In this document: positions 25,358 through 34,940 of the stretch, piece after piece
How positions within the stretch are numbered: position 1 is the stretch's first letter
Layout of the letters: each line of letters begins with the position of its first letter
Assembly (NCBI RefSeq): GCF_009765165.1
Contig: NZ_VLNU01000001.1
Location: 1,789,001 to 1,853,000, forward strand
Source of the DNA: Lysobacter panacisoli
GTDB taxonomy: Bacteria > Pseudomonadota > Gammaproteobacteria > Xanthomonadales > Xanthomonadaceae
Reading direction: 5' to 3'
Length of the DNA: 64,000 bases
Program-made: the position numbers and the translations under genes
Notes under the pieces: generated by a model
Database searches by the model: none
Seen by the model: the letters and a program-made list of their open reading frames with translations, nothing else
Told to the model about the DNA's origin: nothing

Positions 25358-26071
25358 ATGGACATCCGCAATGCCGTGGTCCTGGTGACCGGCGCCAATC
25401 GCGGCCTCGGCCGCGCGCTGGTCGATGCTTTCCGCAGTGCCGGCGCGAAGAAGATCTATGCCGCCGCACGTGATCCTTCGAGCATCGATGCCGGCGGCGG
25501 CGTGGTGCCGCTGGCGCTGGACGTGACGTCGCCCGACAGCATCGCGGTCGCCGCGCGCACGTGCTGCGACGTCAACGTGCTGGTCAACAACGCCGGCATC
25601 GCGCAGGGCGGCCAGTTGTTCTCCGACGAAGGCGAAGACAAGGCGCGCGCGGAGATGGAGGTCAACCTGTTCGGCCCGTGGCGCACGACGCGCGCCTTCG
25701 CCGCGACGCTCGAAGCCAACGGCGGCGGTGCGGTGGTCAACGTGCTCTCGGTGCTGAGCTGGCTCAGCATGCCGGGCAGCGCGACCTACTGCCTGTCGAA
25801 ATCCGCCGCCTGGTCGCTGACCAACGGCCTGCGCAACGACCTCGCCGGGCAGGGCACGCAGGTCACCGCGGTCCACGTCGGCCTGATGGATACCGACATG
25901 GCCGCGGGCTTCGACGCGCCCAAGATCTCGCCGCGCGAGGTTGCCGAACAGGTCGTGCGCGCGGTCCAGGACGGGTCGCCGGAAGTGCTGGCCGATAACA
26001 CCTCTCGCATGGTCAAGTCGAGCCTGTCCGGCGCGCAGGCGGCCTATCTGGCGCCTCCCGGGCGCGAGTAG
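25358..26071 (+). CDS. Short-chain dehydrogenase/reductase
   Basis: 237 residues. Seen: NAD(P)-binding TGANRGLGRAL, NNAG (VLVNNAGIAQGG), the catalytic Ser region NVLSVLSWLSMPGSATYC and YCLSK (Tyr-x3-Lys). GAGGTGACGC precedes the start. Known: classical SDR fold. Substrate unknown; position after the thiolase suggests a carbonyl or 3-oxoacyl substrate. Confidence 0.9.
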   Translation: MDIRNAVVLVTGANRGLGRALVDAFRSAGAKKIYAAARDPSSIDAGGGVVPLALDVTSPDSIAVAARTCCDVNVLVNNAGIAQGGQLFSDEGEDKARAEMEVNLFGPWRTTRAFAATLEANGGGAVVNVLSVLSWLSMPGSATYCLSKSAAWSLTNGLRNDLAGQGTQVTAVHVGLMDTDMAAGFDAPKISPREVAEQVVRAVQDGSPEVLADNTSRMVKSSLSGAQAAYLAPPGRE

Positions 26072-26103
26072 CGTCGCGCCCCGGCGCGCGACGCCGCTGT
26101 CTG

Positions 26104-26109
26104 CATAAT
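26104..26109 (+). promoter_or_regulatory. -10 element of the epimerase gene
   Basis: CATAAT in the context CTGCATAATGGGA, 30 bases before the ATG. No good -35 is seen. Confidence 0.4.
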
Positions 26110-26138
26110 GGGATCCCACGTCGCCTCGGGATCCCACC

Positions 26139-27125
26139 ATGACCCTCCTCGTGACCGGCAGCGCCGGCCATCTGGGCGAAGCGTTGATGCGCGAACTGCG
26201 CGCCGCCGGCCGCGATGCGGTCGGCATCGACATCAAGCCGTCCGCCTTCACCGACCACGTCGGCTCCATCGTCGATCGCGACTTCGTGCGCCGCTGCATG
26301 CGCGGCGTGCGCGCTGTGGTGCACGCGGCCACGCTGCACAAGCCGCACGTCGCCACGCATCCGCACCAGGAATTCATCGACACCAACGTCACCGGCACGC
26401 TGGCGCTGCTGGAGGAAGCGGTCGCCAACGGCGTGCAGTCGTTCGTGTTCACCAGCACCACCAGCACCTTCGGCGCGGCACTGACGCCGGCACCGGGCGA
26501 ACCGGCGGCGTGGATCGATGAGGACGTCGTGCCGATCCCGAAGAACATCTATGGCGTGACCAAACTTTCGGCCGAACAGCTGTGCGAGCTGTTCTACCGC
26601 AAGCGCCGCCTGCCGGTGCTGGTGCTGCGCACGTCGCGTTTCTTCCCCGAGCCCGACGACAGCATCGACGTGCGCAACGGGTTCTCCACTGCCAACGCGC
26701 AGGCCAACGAGCTGCTGTACCGCCGCGTCGACATCGAGGACGCGGTGAGCGCGCACCTGCTGGCGATCGATCGTGCGAAGGACATCGGGTTCGGCCGCTA
26801 CATCATCTCGGCGACCACGCCATTCGAGCCGTCAGACCTGCCGGAACTGCGCCGCGACGCGGCGACGGTGGTGGCGCGGCGGTTCCCGGAAGCGGCCGCG
26901 CTGTACGCGTCGCGCGGCTGGCGATTGTTCCCGCACATCGACCGCGTCTACGTGAACGCACGTGCGCGCGAGGCGCTGGGCTGGAAGCCGCGCTACGACT
27001 TCGCGCGCGCGCTCGACGCACTGCGCAGCGGCGCGGATTTCCGCAGCCCGCTCGCGGAGGCCGTCGGCAGCAAGGGCTACCACGCGCAGGTGTTCGAGCA
27101 AGGGCCGTACCCGGTCGCGTCCTGA
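26139..27125 (+). CDS. NAD-dependent epimerase/dehydratase
   Basis: 328 residues. Seen: N-terminal nucleotide-binding TGSAGHLGEALMREL, VVHAATLHKPH, the Ser/Thr region FTSTTSTFGAA and the catalytic YGVTK (NIYGVTKLSAEQLCEL); then VDIEDAVSAHLLA and a substrate-binding C-terminal half. This is the extended SDR family acting on nucleotide sugars or similar. Monocistronic between its own -10 and a terminator at 27201. Confidence 0.9.
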   Translation: MTLLVTGSAGHLGEALMRELRAAGRDAVGIDIKPSAFTDHVGSIVDRDFVRRCMRGVRAVVHAATLHKPHVATHPHQEFIDTNVTGTLALLEEAVANGVQSFVFTSTTSTFGAALTPAPGEPAAWIDEDVVPIPKNIYGVTKLSAEQLCELFYRKRRLPVLVLRTSRFFPEPDDSIDVRNGFSTANAQANELLYRRVDIEDAVSAHLLAIDRAKDIGFGRYIISATTPFEPSDLPELRRDAATVVARRFPEAAALYASRGWRLFPHIDRVYVNARAREALGWKPRYDFARALDALRSGADFRSPLAEAVGSKGYHAQVFEQGPYPVAS

Positions 27126-27167
27126 CCCATCGACCCGGAATCTGTACGTGGCGTATCGGACAGATGG

Positions 27168-27187
27168 ATTCCCGCCTTCGCGGGAAT
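27168..27187. repeat. REP-like hairpin
   Basis: ATTCCCGC-CTTC-GCGGGAAT followed by GACG. This short palindrome matches a repetitive extragenic element common in Xanthomonadaceae; I see only this copy in the window. Confidence 0.6.
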
Positions 27188-27200
27188 GACGAACGTGGAA

Positions 27201-27223
27201 GGGCGGCCAACAGGCCGCCCTTT
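27201..27223 (+). terminator. Terminator of the epimerase gene
   Basis: GGGCGGCC/GGCCGCCC with a four-base loop, then TTT. Lies between convergent genes, may act on both. Confidence 0.65.
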
Positions 27224-27243
27224 GCGCACGAGGGACGCGCGAC

Positions 27244-27828
27244 TCAGCGCCCCTTCGGACGCACTTCCACCGCCGCCGCCTCGGTGAAGGCGATGCGCAG
27301 CATGTCGCCGACCTTGAGCTGCGGCAGGCGCGCGCGATGTTCGGGTTTGACCACGTCCAGCGTGACCACGTTGCCGCGCGGCCCCTCGACGGTGACCGTG
27401 TGGTTGGCGAGGTCGATGGCGCGGATCGGCGCGAGCACGGTCACCACTTCCGACGCGCCGGCGCGCGGCTTCTCGCCGGTCTTGGCCACGTCCTGGTCCT
27501 GCTTGATGTACGCGCCCGGTTCGGCGCTGCCGGCCGGCTGGATGTCCACCGTCACCGCGCGCAGGTAAGTCAGGTTGACCACGTCGCCGACGCGGATCTG
27601 GTCGAAATTGCGCACCGAGTCGTCGGCGTGCACTTCCACTTCCCGCCCGTCCGGGCCGCGCACGGTGAACAGGCGCGAGGGAGTGTCGAGCTTGGTGATC
27701 TCGCCGTCCACGCTGAGCTCCACCGCGGCGGTCTCCCGCGGTCCGGTATCGGCGGGCGTGGTCGAACAACCGGCGCCGAGCGCCAGGGCGAAGGCGAGGG
27801 CAAGAGGGGCGAGCCGGAAGGACGTCAT
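27244..27828 (-). CDS. Lipoprotein of unknown function
   Basis: 194 residues. Seen: lipoprotein signal with lipobox LGAGC (Cys about 22), then two similar beta-rich segments: DGEITKLDTPSRLFTVRG...VRNFDQIRVGDVVNLTYLRA and IRAIDLANHTVTVEGP...RARLPQLKVGDMLRIAFTEA. The repeated pattern (interconversion strand, then VGDxxxxxY/F) suggests an internal duplication of an OB-like or S1-like small barrel. Envelope location inferred. Family not recognised. Confidence 0.75.
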   Translation of the reverse strand: MTSFRLAPLALAFALALGAGCSTTPADTGPRETAAVELSVDGEITKLDTPSRLFTVRGPDGREVEVHADDSVRNFDQIRVGDVVNLTYLRAVTVDIQPAGSAEPGAYIKQDQDVAKTGEKPRAGASEVVTVLAPIRAIDLANHTVTVEGPRGNVVTLDVVKPEHRARLPQLKVGDMLRIAFTEAAAVEVRPKGR

Positions 27829-27939
27829 CACTGATCTTCTCCATGAGCCGTGAGGGTGGGCGACGCCCCGAGGGCGGTCCGGTTCAGTGTGTGCAGCATT
27901 CCGTGAAGACCGGGTGTGGCGTGCGGCGACCCCGCGGGC

Positions 27940-27969
27940 AAAAAAAAAGCCCCCGCGAGGCGGGGGCTT
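27940..27969 (-). terminator. Terminator of the RcnB-like gene
   Basis: On the minus strand an 8-bp stem GCCCCCGC/GCGGGGGC is followed by nine T residues; it lies 20 bases past the RcnB-like stop. Confidence 0.9.
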
Positions 27970-27988
27970 CCGTGGAACCGTGATGCGC

Positions 27989-28324
27989 TCAGTGGTGCAG
28001 CAGCACGTCGGCGATGATGCCGGTGGCAACGGCGATCAGCACGTAGCGACCGTCGTCGCTGCGGACCCAGCGGTGGCCGCGCGGCGGCTCGTGCAGGTGG
28101 TAGCGCGGGTAGTCGTCGACGTACACGCGGCGCTCCACGTAGACCACGCCGCGGCGGTAGTCCTTGTGGTGCCCGCGATGGCGGCCGCGATCATGATCAT
28201 GATCGTCGTCGTGATCGTGGTGGTCGTGGCGATCGTGATCGTGGTGGTGCTTGCCCTTCGCGGTGGCGGCCACCGGGGAGAGCAGCAGGAAACCGATCGC
28301 GAGGGCCGACAGCAGGTGCTTCAT
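27989..28324 (-). CDS. RcnB-family His-rich periplasmic protein
   Basis: 111 residues. Seen: a signal peptide ending PVAATAKG, a His/Asp-rich run (HHHDHDRHDHHDHDDDHDHD), then the RcnB core (YPRYHLHEPPRGHRWVRSDD, YVLIAVATGIIADVLLHH). Known: RcnB helps control periplasmic nickel/cobalt. The long His/Asp tract, encoded by GATCATGATC-type triplets, suggests metal binding. Single gene with its own strong terminator. Confidence 0.85.
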   Translation of the reverse strand: MKHLLSALAIGFLLLSPVAATAKGKHHHDHDRHDHHDHDDDHDHDRGRHRGHHKDYRRGVVYVERRVYVDDYPRYHLHEPPRGHRWVRSDDGRYVLIAVATGIIADVLLHH

Positions 28325-28508
28325 GGGATCCCCTGGACGCATATGAATGGGTGCGACTGCAAGGCGATCCTGACCGCACGTCGTGCGCTGGCAAGTGGGG
28401 ACGTCACCGAACCATGACGCAGTTCGCGGTTCGCGCCCGATTCGCTTCATGCCGCCTTTAGGTAAGCGGTTTCAGGACGCGTTGCGCGCGTTCGATGGCG
28501 CAAAAGCG

Positions 28509-28548
28509 CCGGAGCGACGCGCGGGGCCCAGTCCGCGCGCCGCTCCGG
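28509..28548 (-). terminator. Long hairpin behind the YciI gene
   Basis: 16-bp arms CCGGAGCGACGCGCGG and CCGCGCGCCGCTCCGG with one mismatch and an eight-base loop. On the minus strand GGCGCTTTTG follows, so it can act as terminator for the gene at 28614. The remaining gap up to 28324 shows no gene. Confidence 0.55.
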
Positions 28549-28613
28549 GATCTCCCTGACGAGGAGGCGGCCAGTGTCGCGGCCGGCCGTCGCAGGGAAC
28601 GAGACGGAAGGAC

Positions 28614-28988
28614 TCAGGCGCCCACGCGCACGCGGACGGCATCCATGTCGCGCACGGGGCGCACTTCGATGGAACCGGTCCGCGACCACGGGAACGAATG
28701 CGCGATGCGTACCGCTTCCTCGATGTCGGCCGCCTCGATCAGGTTGAATCCGGCGAACACTTCCTTGGCCTCGGCGAACGGCCCGTCGAGCACCGCGGTC
28801 GAGCCGTTGCGGGTGCGCAGCGACCGTGCGGCCGTAGGTTCCTCGAGCTGCTGCGAATCGAGCAGCACGCCCGCGGCACGCAGTTCGTCGGCCTTCTGCA
28901 GACAGCCGCGCATCAGGCGTTCGAACTCGCCTTCGGGCAGCGCGTCCATCAGGACCGGATCGGTGTAGACCATCAGCAGGAATTTCAT
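28614..28988 (-). CDS. YciI-family protein
   Basis: 124 residues. Seen: [20 protein letters not shown], a [20 protein letters not shown] segment and [20 protein letters not shown], the standard YCII/DGPF pattern. GGAG lies five bases before the ATG. Known: many relatives sit beside ECF sigma-factor genes; none is here. Function unknown. Confidence 0.88.
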   Translation of the reverse strand: MKFLLMVYTDPVLMDALPEGEFERLMRGCLQKADELRAAGVLLDSQQLEEPTAARSLRTRNGSTAVLDGPFAEAKEVFAGFNLIEAADIEEAVRIAHSFPWSRTGSIEVRPVRDMDAVRVRVGA

Positions 28989-29176
28989 GGCGCTCCAGCG
29001 GTGGGGTCGTCGGGACCGGCATTGTGGCCCACGCGCGGGACGCGGCCGTGTCCCGAAAGGCACCCTTCGGCGCATTCGCCCGCTGGCGGGACGATTCTTC
29101 CCCCGAATGCCGGCTTATCGCGCGCGCCGCCGCTGCCTAACCTGTCGCCTCCCCCGAACACGCAAGGATCGCCGCC

Positions 29177-29437
29177 ATGCTCACGCCGAAACAGGCGCAG
29201 TTCGCTTTCGTCCCGCTCGTGGTCACGCTGATGTCGGGCGTGATGAGCTTCGCGATGACCGCGCTGCATCATGGAGTGCGCCCCGGACTGGTGAGCGCAT
29301 GGCTGCACGGCTGGCCGGTGGCGTTCGTCGTCGCGCTGCCGACCGCGTGGCTGGTGCTGCCGGGCGTGCGCGCGCTGCTCGCGCGAGCCACCGTCGACTC
29401 CGTGCCGGCGCGCGAACGCGTCGGCCGCCTGGGCTGA
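29177..29437 (+). CDS. DUF2798 membrane protein
   Basis: 86 residues, two helices ([39 protein letters not shown]). Seen: [19 protein letters not shown] and the [20 protein letters not shown] pattern of DUF2798. Small inner-membrane protein of unknown function. Confidence 0.85.
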   Translation: MLTPKQAQFAFVPLVVTLMSGVMSFAMTALHHGVRPGLVSAWLHGWPVAFVVALPTAWLVLPGVRALLARATVDSVPARERVGRLG

Positions 29438-29523
29438 TCCGCGCGCAGCGCAGGCACGTGCACGAGAACCGCACCGCGCTCCGGTACGATGCGGCGGATT
29501 CACCGCAGGAAAAGGAACGCGGC

Positions 29524-30497
<974 letters not shown>

Positions 30498-30501
<4 letters not shown>

Positions 30502-31259
30502 ACCTGCACGCGATCCGCGCGATCTACCGCTTCGAGATGGCGCGCACGTTCCGCACGATCATGGAGAGCATCTTCTCGCCGGTGCTGTCCACGTCGCTGT
30601 ACTTCGTGGTGTTCGGCGCGGCGATCGGTGGGCGCATGGGGGATGTCGACGGTGTCAGCTACGGCGCCTTCATCATCCCCGGCCTGATCATGCTGTCGCT
30701 GCTGAGCGAGAGCATCTCCAACGCGTCCTTCGGCATCTACATGCCCAAGTGGGCTGGCACGATCTACGAACTGCTGTCGGCGCCGGTGTCGGCGTTCGAG
30801 ATCGTGATCGGCTATGTCGGCGCGGCGGCGACCAAGTCGCTGATGCTCGGCGCGCTGATCCTGATCACCGCGCGCTTCTTCGTGCCGTACCACATCGAGC
30901 ATCCGTTCTGGATGCTGTGTTTCCTGGTGCTGACCGCGCTGACCTTCAGCCTGTTCGGTTTCATCATCGGCTTGTGGGCCGACAGCTTCCAGCGCCTGCA
31001 GCTGGTGCCGCTGATGATCGTGACGCCGCTGACGTTCCTGGGCGGTGCGTTCTACTCGATCAGCATGCTGCCGCCGGTCTGGCAGAAGATCGCGCTGTTC
31101 AATCCGGTCGTGTACCTGATCAGCGGATTCCGCTGGAGCTTCTACGGCGTGGCCGACGTCAACGTCGGCATCAGCGCGGCGGCGATCCTCGCGTTCCTGC
31201 TCGCGTGCCTGACCGTGGTGTGGTGGATCTTCCGCACCGGCTGGAAGCTCAAGGCCTGA
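30498..31259 (+). CDS. ABC-2 permease, YadH-like
   Basis: 253 residues, six membrane segments. Seen: [40 protein letters not shown], and the ABC-2 signature [20 protein letters not shown] followed by [16 protein letters not shown]. Partner of the preceding ATPase with a four-base overlap, forming an exporter. Confidence 0.92.
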
Positions 31260-31265
31260 TCGTGA

Positions 31266-31817
31266 TCAGGCGTCGGGTGCGGTGAGTTCCTCGCGCACCC
31301 AGTCGTCGATCATGCGTTTCTCGAAGCGCAGCGGATCGCTGTTGGACGGCGAGTCGTTCATCAGGAACGCGGAGTCGCGCAGCTTGCGCTCGCCTTGCGC
31401 GAGCACGCGACCGTCGGCGCCGGTGAGCGTGACGTTGAGCGTCATCCGCGGCGGATAGAGGTCGCGGATGATGCGCGTGGCGTACAGGTCCGGGCCGTGC
31501 CAGGGTTCGTAGGAACCCGCGCGGCGGATGTCGAGGATGTCCACGTCCAGGCGCTGGCCTTCGGGCAGCTGCTTCGCAGCGCGGTCGCGCAGGTACACCG
31601 CGAGTTCCTCGACCCAGTTGCCGCGCGCGGCTTCGTAGCGGTTACCGCTGTAGCGCAGGTCGCTGAACTTCGACGGGTCTTCCCAGCGCACGCTGACCGG
31701 ACCGGCGTCCGGCAGGCTGCGCGGCGCATCCTTGTCGGTGACGTGGCGCGCGCCCGCCATCGCGGCCGTGGTGGACAGCAACAGCGCCAGGGACATCACG
31801 AACAGTCGCGGCTTCAT
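31266..31817 (-). CDS. DUF3016 secreted protein
   Basis: 183 residues. Seen: signal peptide ending [48 protein letters not shown], and a C-terminal [18 protein letters not shown], the DUF3016 layout. GGAG lies eight bases before the ATG. Envelope protein, unknown role; converges with the permease gene. Confidence 0.85.
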   Translation of the reverse strand: MKPRLFVMSLALLLSTTAAMAGARHVTDKDAPRSLPDAGPVSVRWEDPSKFSDLRYSGNRYEAARGNWVEELAVYLRDRAAKQLPEGQRLDVDILDIRRAGSYEPWHGPDLYATRIIRDLYPPRMTLNVTLTGADGRVLAQGERKLRDSAFLMNDSPSNSDPLRFEKRMIDDWVREELTAPDA

Positions 31818-32073
31818 GACGGGGCTCCGGTCCGGGGACTGGTTGGATTTTCGCACCGCGCGGGCACGCCGCGCCGCCGCGGGCGCTGCTCGTACAGCGT
31901 GCGTTTCCATGCGCGTGGCGGGTGCGAATCTGAACGTCGTCCGCATCGGGCAATGGACTGAATGGGCGTGCGCTCCTACCGCGAGTTTTTTCGGACAGTT
32001 CCCATGTGGTTCGCCGCACCCGTCAGGAGAATCCGCCGCGCGCCCCGCAGGGCGTGTCGTGATCGGAGTTCCC

Positions 32074-32790
32074 ATGTTTCCCGCAGTTCGCACCACCCGC
32101 GCGCCCGGCGGCAGCACACCTCGCAGCAGCTTGATCGCCAGTCTGCAGGCGCTGGCCGCGCTCATTCTCCTGGCATTCGCCGCGCAGGCCGGATCTGCCT
32201 GGATCCCCAGCCGTGATGCCCCACGCGTAAAGGTCGCCGCAGCGCGGGGCGGACCCTATGTCCCGCTGGGATCCGCGGCAAGCACGCAGGCGTCGATCGA
32301 CGAGCTCGATGCGCCGGATCTGACGGTGCCCGCCCAGTACAGCCTGCCCGACGCTGCGTTCGATCTGTGGTCGTCGCCGCTGCTCGACCGCGAAAGCCTG
32401 CCGCAGCTGCTGCCGGTGACGCCGGTGCGCATCACCTCGGGCTTCGGTCGCCGCCACGATCCGTTCGGCCACGGCGATGCCTTCCACAGCGGCATCGATT
32501 TCGCCGGCGTCGTGGGTACGCCGATCCATGCCTCGGGCGACGGCGTGGTCATGCAGGCCCGCTACAGCCGCGACTACGGCAACGTGGTGATGATCGACCA
32601 CGGCCAGGGCGTGGTGACCCTGTACGCGCACAACAGCCGCCTGGAAGTGCATCCGGGCGAAGCGGTGATCGCGGGACAGGAGATCGCGCGGATGGGGTCG
32701 ACCGGTCGTTCGACCGGCCCGCACCTGCATTTCGAAGTGCGCCAGTACGGCCAGCGCATGAACCCGGGGCACTGGATCGCCGGGCTGTGA
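32074..32790 (+). CDS. M23 (LytM-type) peptidase
   Basis: 238 residues. Seen: a signal anchor (SLQALAALILLAFAAQAGSA), a linker, and an M23 domain with zinc ligands HSGIDF (His, Asp) and HLHFE, plus ITSGFGRRHDPFG and VTLYAHNS. All catalytic ligands are present, so an active peptidoglycan endopeptidase is likely. GGAG six bases before ATG 32074. Located in the envelope, probably periplasmic. Confidence 0.92.
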   Translation: MFPAVRTTRAPGGSTPRSSLIASLQALAALILLAFAAQAGSAWIPSRDAPRVKVAAARGGPYVPLGSAASTQASIDELDAPDLTVPAQYSLPDAAFDLWSSPLLDRESLPQLLPVTPVRITSGFGRRHDPFGHGDAFHSGIDFAGVVGTPIHASGDGVVMQARYSRDYGNVVMIDHGQGVVTLYAHNSRLEVHPGEAVIAGQEIARMGSTGRSTGPHLHFEVRQYGQRMNPGHWIAGL

Positions 32791-32820
32791 CGCGCCGCCG
32801 TCGCGGCGGCGCGCTGGGTG

Positions 32821-33069
32821 TTACTCGGCCTGTTCCTCGCGGTACCAGGCTTCGACCTTGCCCTTGGCCTTCATCGTCATCGGATTGCCGCGACGGTCGA
32901 GCGACTTGCCGACCGGCAGGCGCACCCAGCCTTCGCTGATGCAGTATTCCTCGACGTTGGTACGTTCCACGCCGTTGAAGCGGATGCCGATGCCGCGTTC
33001 GAGCACGGTCTCGTCGTAGAACGGGCTGCGCGGATCATTGGAGAGGCGGTCGGGAGGCGTGTCGGTCAT
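32821..33069 (-). CDS. DUF3297 protein
   Basis: 82 residues. Seen: MTDTPPDRLSNDPRSPFYD, GIGIRFNGVERTNVEEYCIS, GKSLDRRGNPMTMKAKGKVE, a highly conserved cytoplasmic family without assigned function. ATG 33081 (MDHA prefix) is an alternative start; 33069 matches the family's usual N-terminus. Confidence 0.9.
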   Translation of the reverse strand: MTDTPPDRLSNDPRSPFYDETVLERGIGIRFNGVERTNVEEYCISEGWVRLPVGKSLDRRGNPMTMKAKGKVEAWYREEQAE

Positions 33070-33135
33070 GGCATGGTCCATCGGGTCGTCGGTGCGCCGC
33101 CGGGCGAGCCAGCGGGCGCACAGGATACGCGACCG

Positions 33136-33606
33136 CTACTTGAGCACGTAGCCGCTCAGGCGCCAGGTGCCGTCTTCGTCCTGGCGCAGCGAGACCAGTT
33201 CGAGCCCCGTGCGGTTGCCGGCGAAGCGGGTCTCGAACTCCACGTTCGCGTACGTGCCCTGCGGCAGCTGCTGGTTGCCGGCCGTGGAATGGCGACTGAC
33301 CGAGGTCCACCGCCGCGCCGACACGGCGCCCAGCGGCTTGCGCTGCGCGGCGATGGTGTCGACGAACTTCTTGCGGTCCACGCTGCGCTTGGCGACGGCG
33401 GAGGCGCCGTCCCAGAGCTCGCCCGCGCGGCCGCCGTCGACCAGCGCCAGGGCCTGCAGGGCGGCGTTGGCCAGCGTGTTGGGGTCGATGTCGCGGGCTG
33501 CGGCCGGGGCGGCTGGCTGGGCCTGCTGAGCCTGCTGAGCCGACGCCGGCGTCAGGCCGAGGCAGAGCAGGACGCTCAACAGGGCAATGGGGGCGAGGTT
33601 CTTCAT
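33136..33606 (-). CDS. DUF4019 secreted protein
   Basis: 156 residues. Seen: signal peptide ending TPASAQQ, a Gln/Ala-rich spacer (QQAQQAQPAAPAAA), then ALVDGGRAGELWDGAS, VDTIAAQRKPLGAVSARRW, and YANVEFETRF, the DUF4019 pattern of an NTF2-like fold. Periplasmic by inference. Function unknown. Confidence 0.85.
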   Translation of the reverse strand: MKNLAPIALLSVLLCLGLTPASAQQAQQAQPAAPAAARDIDPNTLANAALQALALVDGGRAGELWDGASAVAKRSVDRKKFVDTIAAQRKPLGAVSARRWTSVSRHSTAGNQQLPQGTYANVEFETRFAGNRTGLELVSLRQDEDGTWRLSGYVLK

Positions 33607-33655
33607 GGCCGGCTCCGGGCCGTGGGGGAGTGCCGAGTATCCCGCCATCGCCGTG

Positions 33656-33940
33656 TCAGGGATGCTCACCGCGTCCCTGGGCCTTGGCAATGCGTATCAC
33701 CGCGCGGACCCGTTCGCGGTCCTGGTGGCGGGAGATGGGCACCGCGCCCAGCGCGATCGCCCGCTCGCGCAGCTCCGAGGGGACGTCGTAGTGCGCGCCG
33801 GAGGTCTTGTTCTGGAAGGCCCGGCGGGGGATTTCCAGCCGCTCGGCCATGCCGTGCAGCTCGTCGAGGGTGTCCGCCATGAGGTGGGCCCAGCGCCGGC
33901 CGCGCCACAAATGGACGGCATCGTCGACGTAAACCGTCAT
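33656..33940 (-). CDS. DUF4031 protein
   Basis: 94 residues. Seen: MTVYVDDAVHLWRGRRWAHL, ADTLDELHGMAERLEIPR and HYDVPSELRERAIALGAV, a compact conserved cytoplasmic family. No function is known. Same strand as DUF4019 with a 49-bp gap. Confidence 0.9.
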   Translation of the reverse strand: MTVYVDDAVHLWRGRRWAHLMADTLDELHGMAERLEIPRRAFQNKTSGAHYDVPSELRERAIALGAVPISRHQDRERVRAVIRIAKAQGRGEHP

Positions 33941-34013
33941 GGGGCGGGGGTCGGGATCAAAGGGTCTGAACCTGAATGGAGGGGGTGAATATGAACCGGA
34001 GAGGCCCCCGGCA

Positions 34014-34042
34014 TTGCATCGGCGGCTTTAAGCATCTAAGGT
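34014..34042 (+). promoter_or_regulatory. Sigma-70 promoter of the cold-shock gene
   Basis: TTGCAT (34014-34019), a 17-base spacer, TAAGGT (34037-34042). Expected start near 34049 leaves a leader of about 135 bases, like the long thermosensing leaders of cspA-type genes. Confidence 0.5.
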
Positions 34043-34183
34043 GCGCGCTGCTGCGTTAGCCAAGGGTCACTGTGATCGTGGCCCGATGTGGAACAGTTTC
34101 TTCATCGTTGCTCCTCGCTTTCTCCTTGCAACCAGCCTCATCGCCGCTCAAGCGGCTTCACCTACGTTCCAAGGAGCAAAGAA

Positions 34184-34393
34184 ATGTCGAACCGTGAAAC
34201 CGGTACCGTCAAGTGGTTCAACGATGCCAAGGGCTTCGGCTTCATCAGCCGCGAGAACGGCGAGGACGTTTTCGTCCACTTCCGTTCGATCCAGGGCAAT
34301 GGCTTCAAGAGCCTGCAGGAAGGCCAGAAGGTCACCTTCACCGTCGTCCAGGGCCAGAAGGGCCTGCAGGCCGACGCCGTGCAGGCGCTCTGA
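34184..34393 (+). CDS. Cold-shock domain protein
   Basis: 69 residues. Seen: [15 protein letters not shown] (RNP1 KGFGFI) and DVFVHF (RNP2), the complete cold-shock fold. Strong AAGGAG site. Known: these bind single-stranded RNA and DNA as RNA chaperones. A long leader and a strong terminator frame it. Confidence 0.96.
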   Translation: MSNRETGTVKWFNDAKGFGFISRENGEDVFVHFRSIQGNGFKSLQEGQKVTFTVVQGQKGLQADAVQAL

Positions 34394-34411
34394 GCCAACC
34401 ACGCGTTGATT

Positions 34412-34445
34412 GAAAAAGCCCGGCTTCGGCCGGGCTTTTTCTTTT
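34412..34445 (+). terminator. Terminator of the cold-shock gene
   Basis: AAAAAGCCCGGC-TTCG-GCCGGGCTTTTT with a T-rich tail. An A-run on the other side allows bidirectional use. Confidence 0.92.
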
Positions 34446-34532
34446 GGGGCATCCGTCCACGTGAATCGCTGACGTGCGGACGACTTGTTGGAACTCGTGA
34501 GCGATTGGCTGGGCCCGCGCGGGGACTGAGCC

Positions 34533-34940
34533 TCAGCCGCGCGGCACGCGCACCATGCGGTCCATCAGGTGCTCGATCGAATCGCCCGTGTGGGTGCAGC
34601 GTCCCAGGTGCACCGGCGAGGTCTGGATGATCGAACTGCGCTTGGCCGTGAGCCAGTGGAAACGCGCGCGCTGCGGCAGCAGGCCGATCGGGCCGCTGCC
34701 CGGTCCGCCGCGGCAGACCGCTTCCATCGCCGCGAGGTGGCGGCGCACGGTGTCGAGGTCGATGTCCGGCGCGAGCGCGCGCAGGCGCGCTTCGTCCACC
34801 TCGATGCGCGCTTCCAGGAACTTCGCCGCCGGGCACGACATCAGGATGCCGACGTTGACGAACTCCTCGCGCTCCACGCGCGGGACCACGCGGATCACCG
34901 CGTAGTCGTAGGTGTCGCGCGACGGGTCAGGGGCGTGCAT
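34533..34940 (-). CDS. DUF3037 protein
   Basis: 135 residues. Seen: TYDYAVIRVVPRVEREEFVN, VGILMSCPAAKFLEAR, and RARFHWLTAKRSSIIQTSPV, the DUF3037 pattern. The ATG lies inside the end of the HipA-like gene (14-base overlap), so translation is coupled. Known: DUF3037 genes often follow HipA-like kinase genes. Inferred: partner or regulator of the kinase, possibly the antitoxin side. No DNA-binding motif is visible. Confidence 0.88.
   Translation of the reverse strand: MHAPDPSRDTYDYAVIRVVPRVEREEFVNVGILMSCPAAKFLEARIEVDEARLRALAPDIDLDTVRRHLAAMEAVCRGGPGSGPIGLLPQRARFHWLTAKRSSIIQTSPVHLGRCTHTGDSIEHLMDRMVRVPRG

Noticed and set aside
28195..28260. A short tandem DNA repeat (GATCATGATC-like, GTGGTCGTGG-like)
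   Set aside because: It is the coding sequence of the His/Asp-rich tract of the RcnB-like protein, not an independent repeat.
28447..29022. A 191-codon minus-strand frame that could be a sigma factor next to YciI
   Set aside because: It overlaps the YciI gene in another frame, is Arg-rich, and lacks sigma region 2 or 4 motifs.
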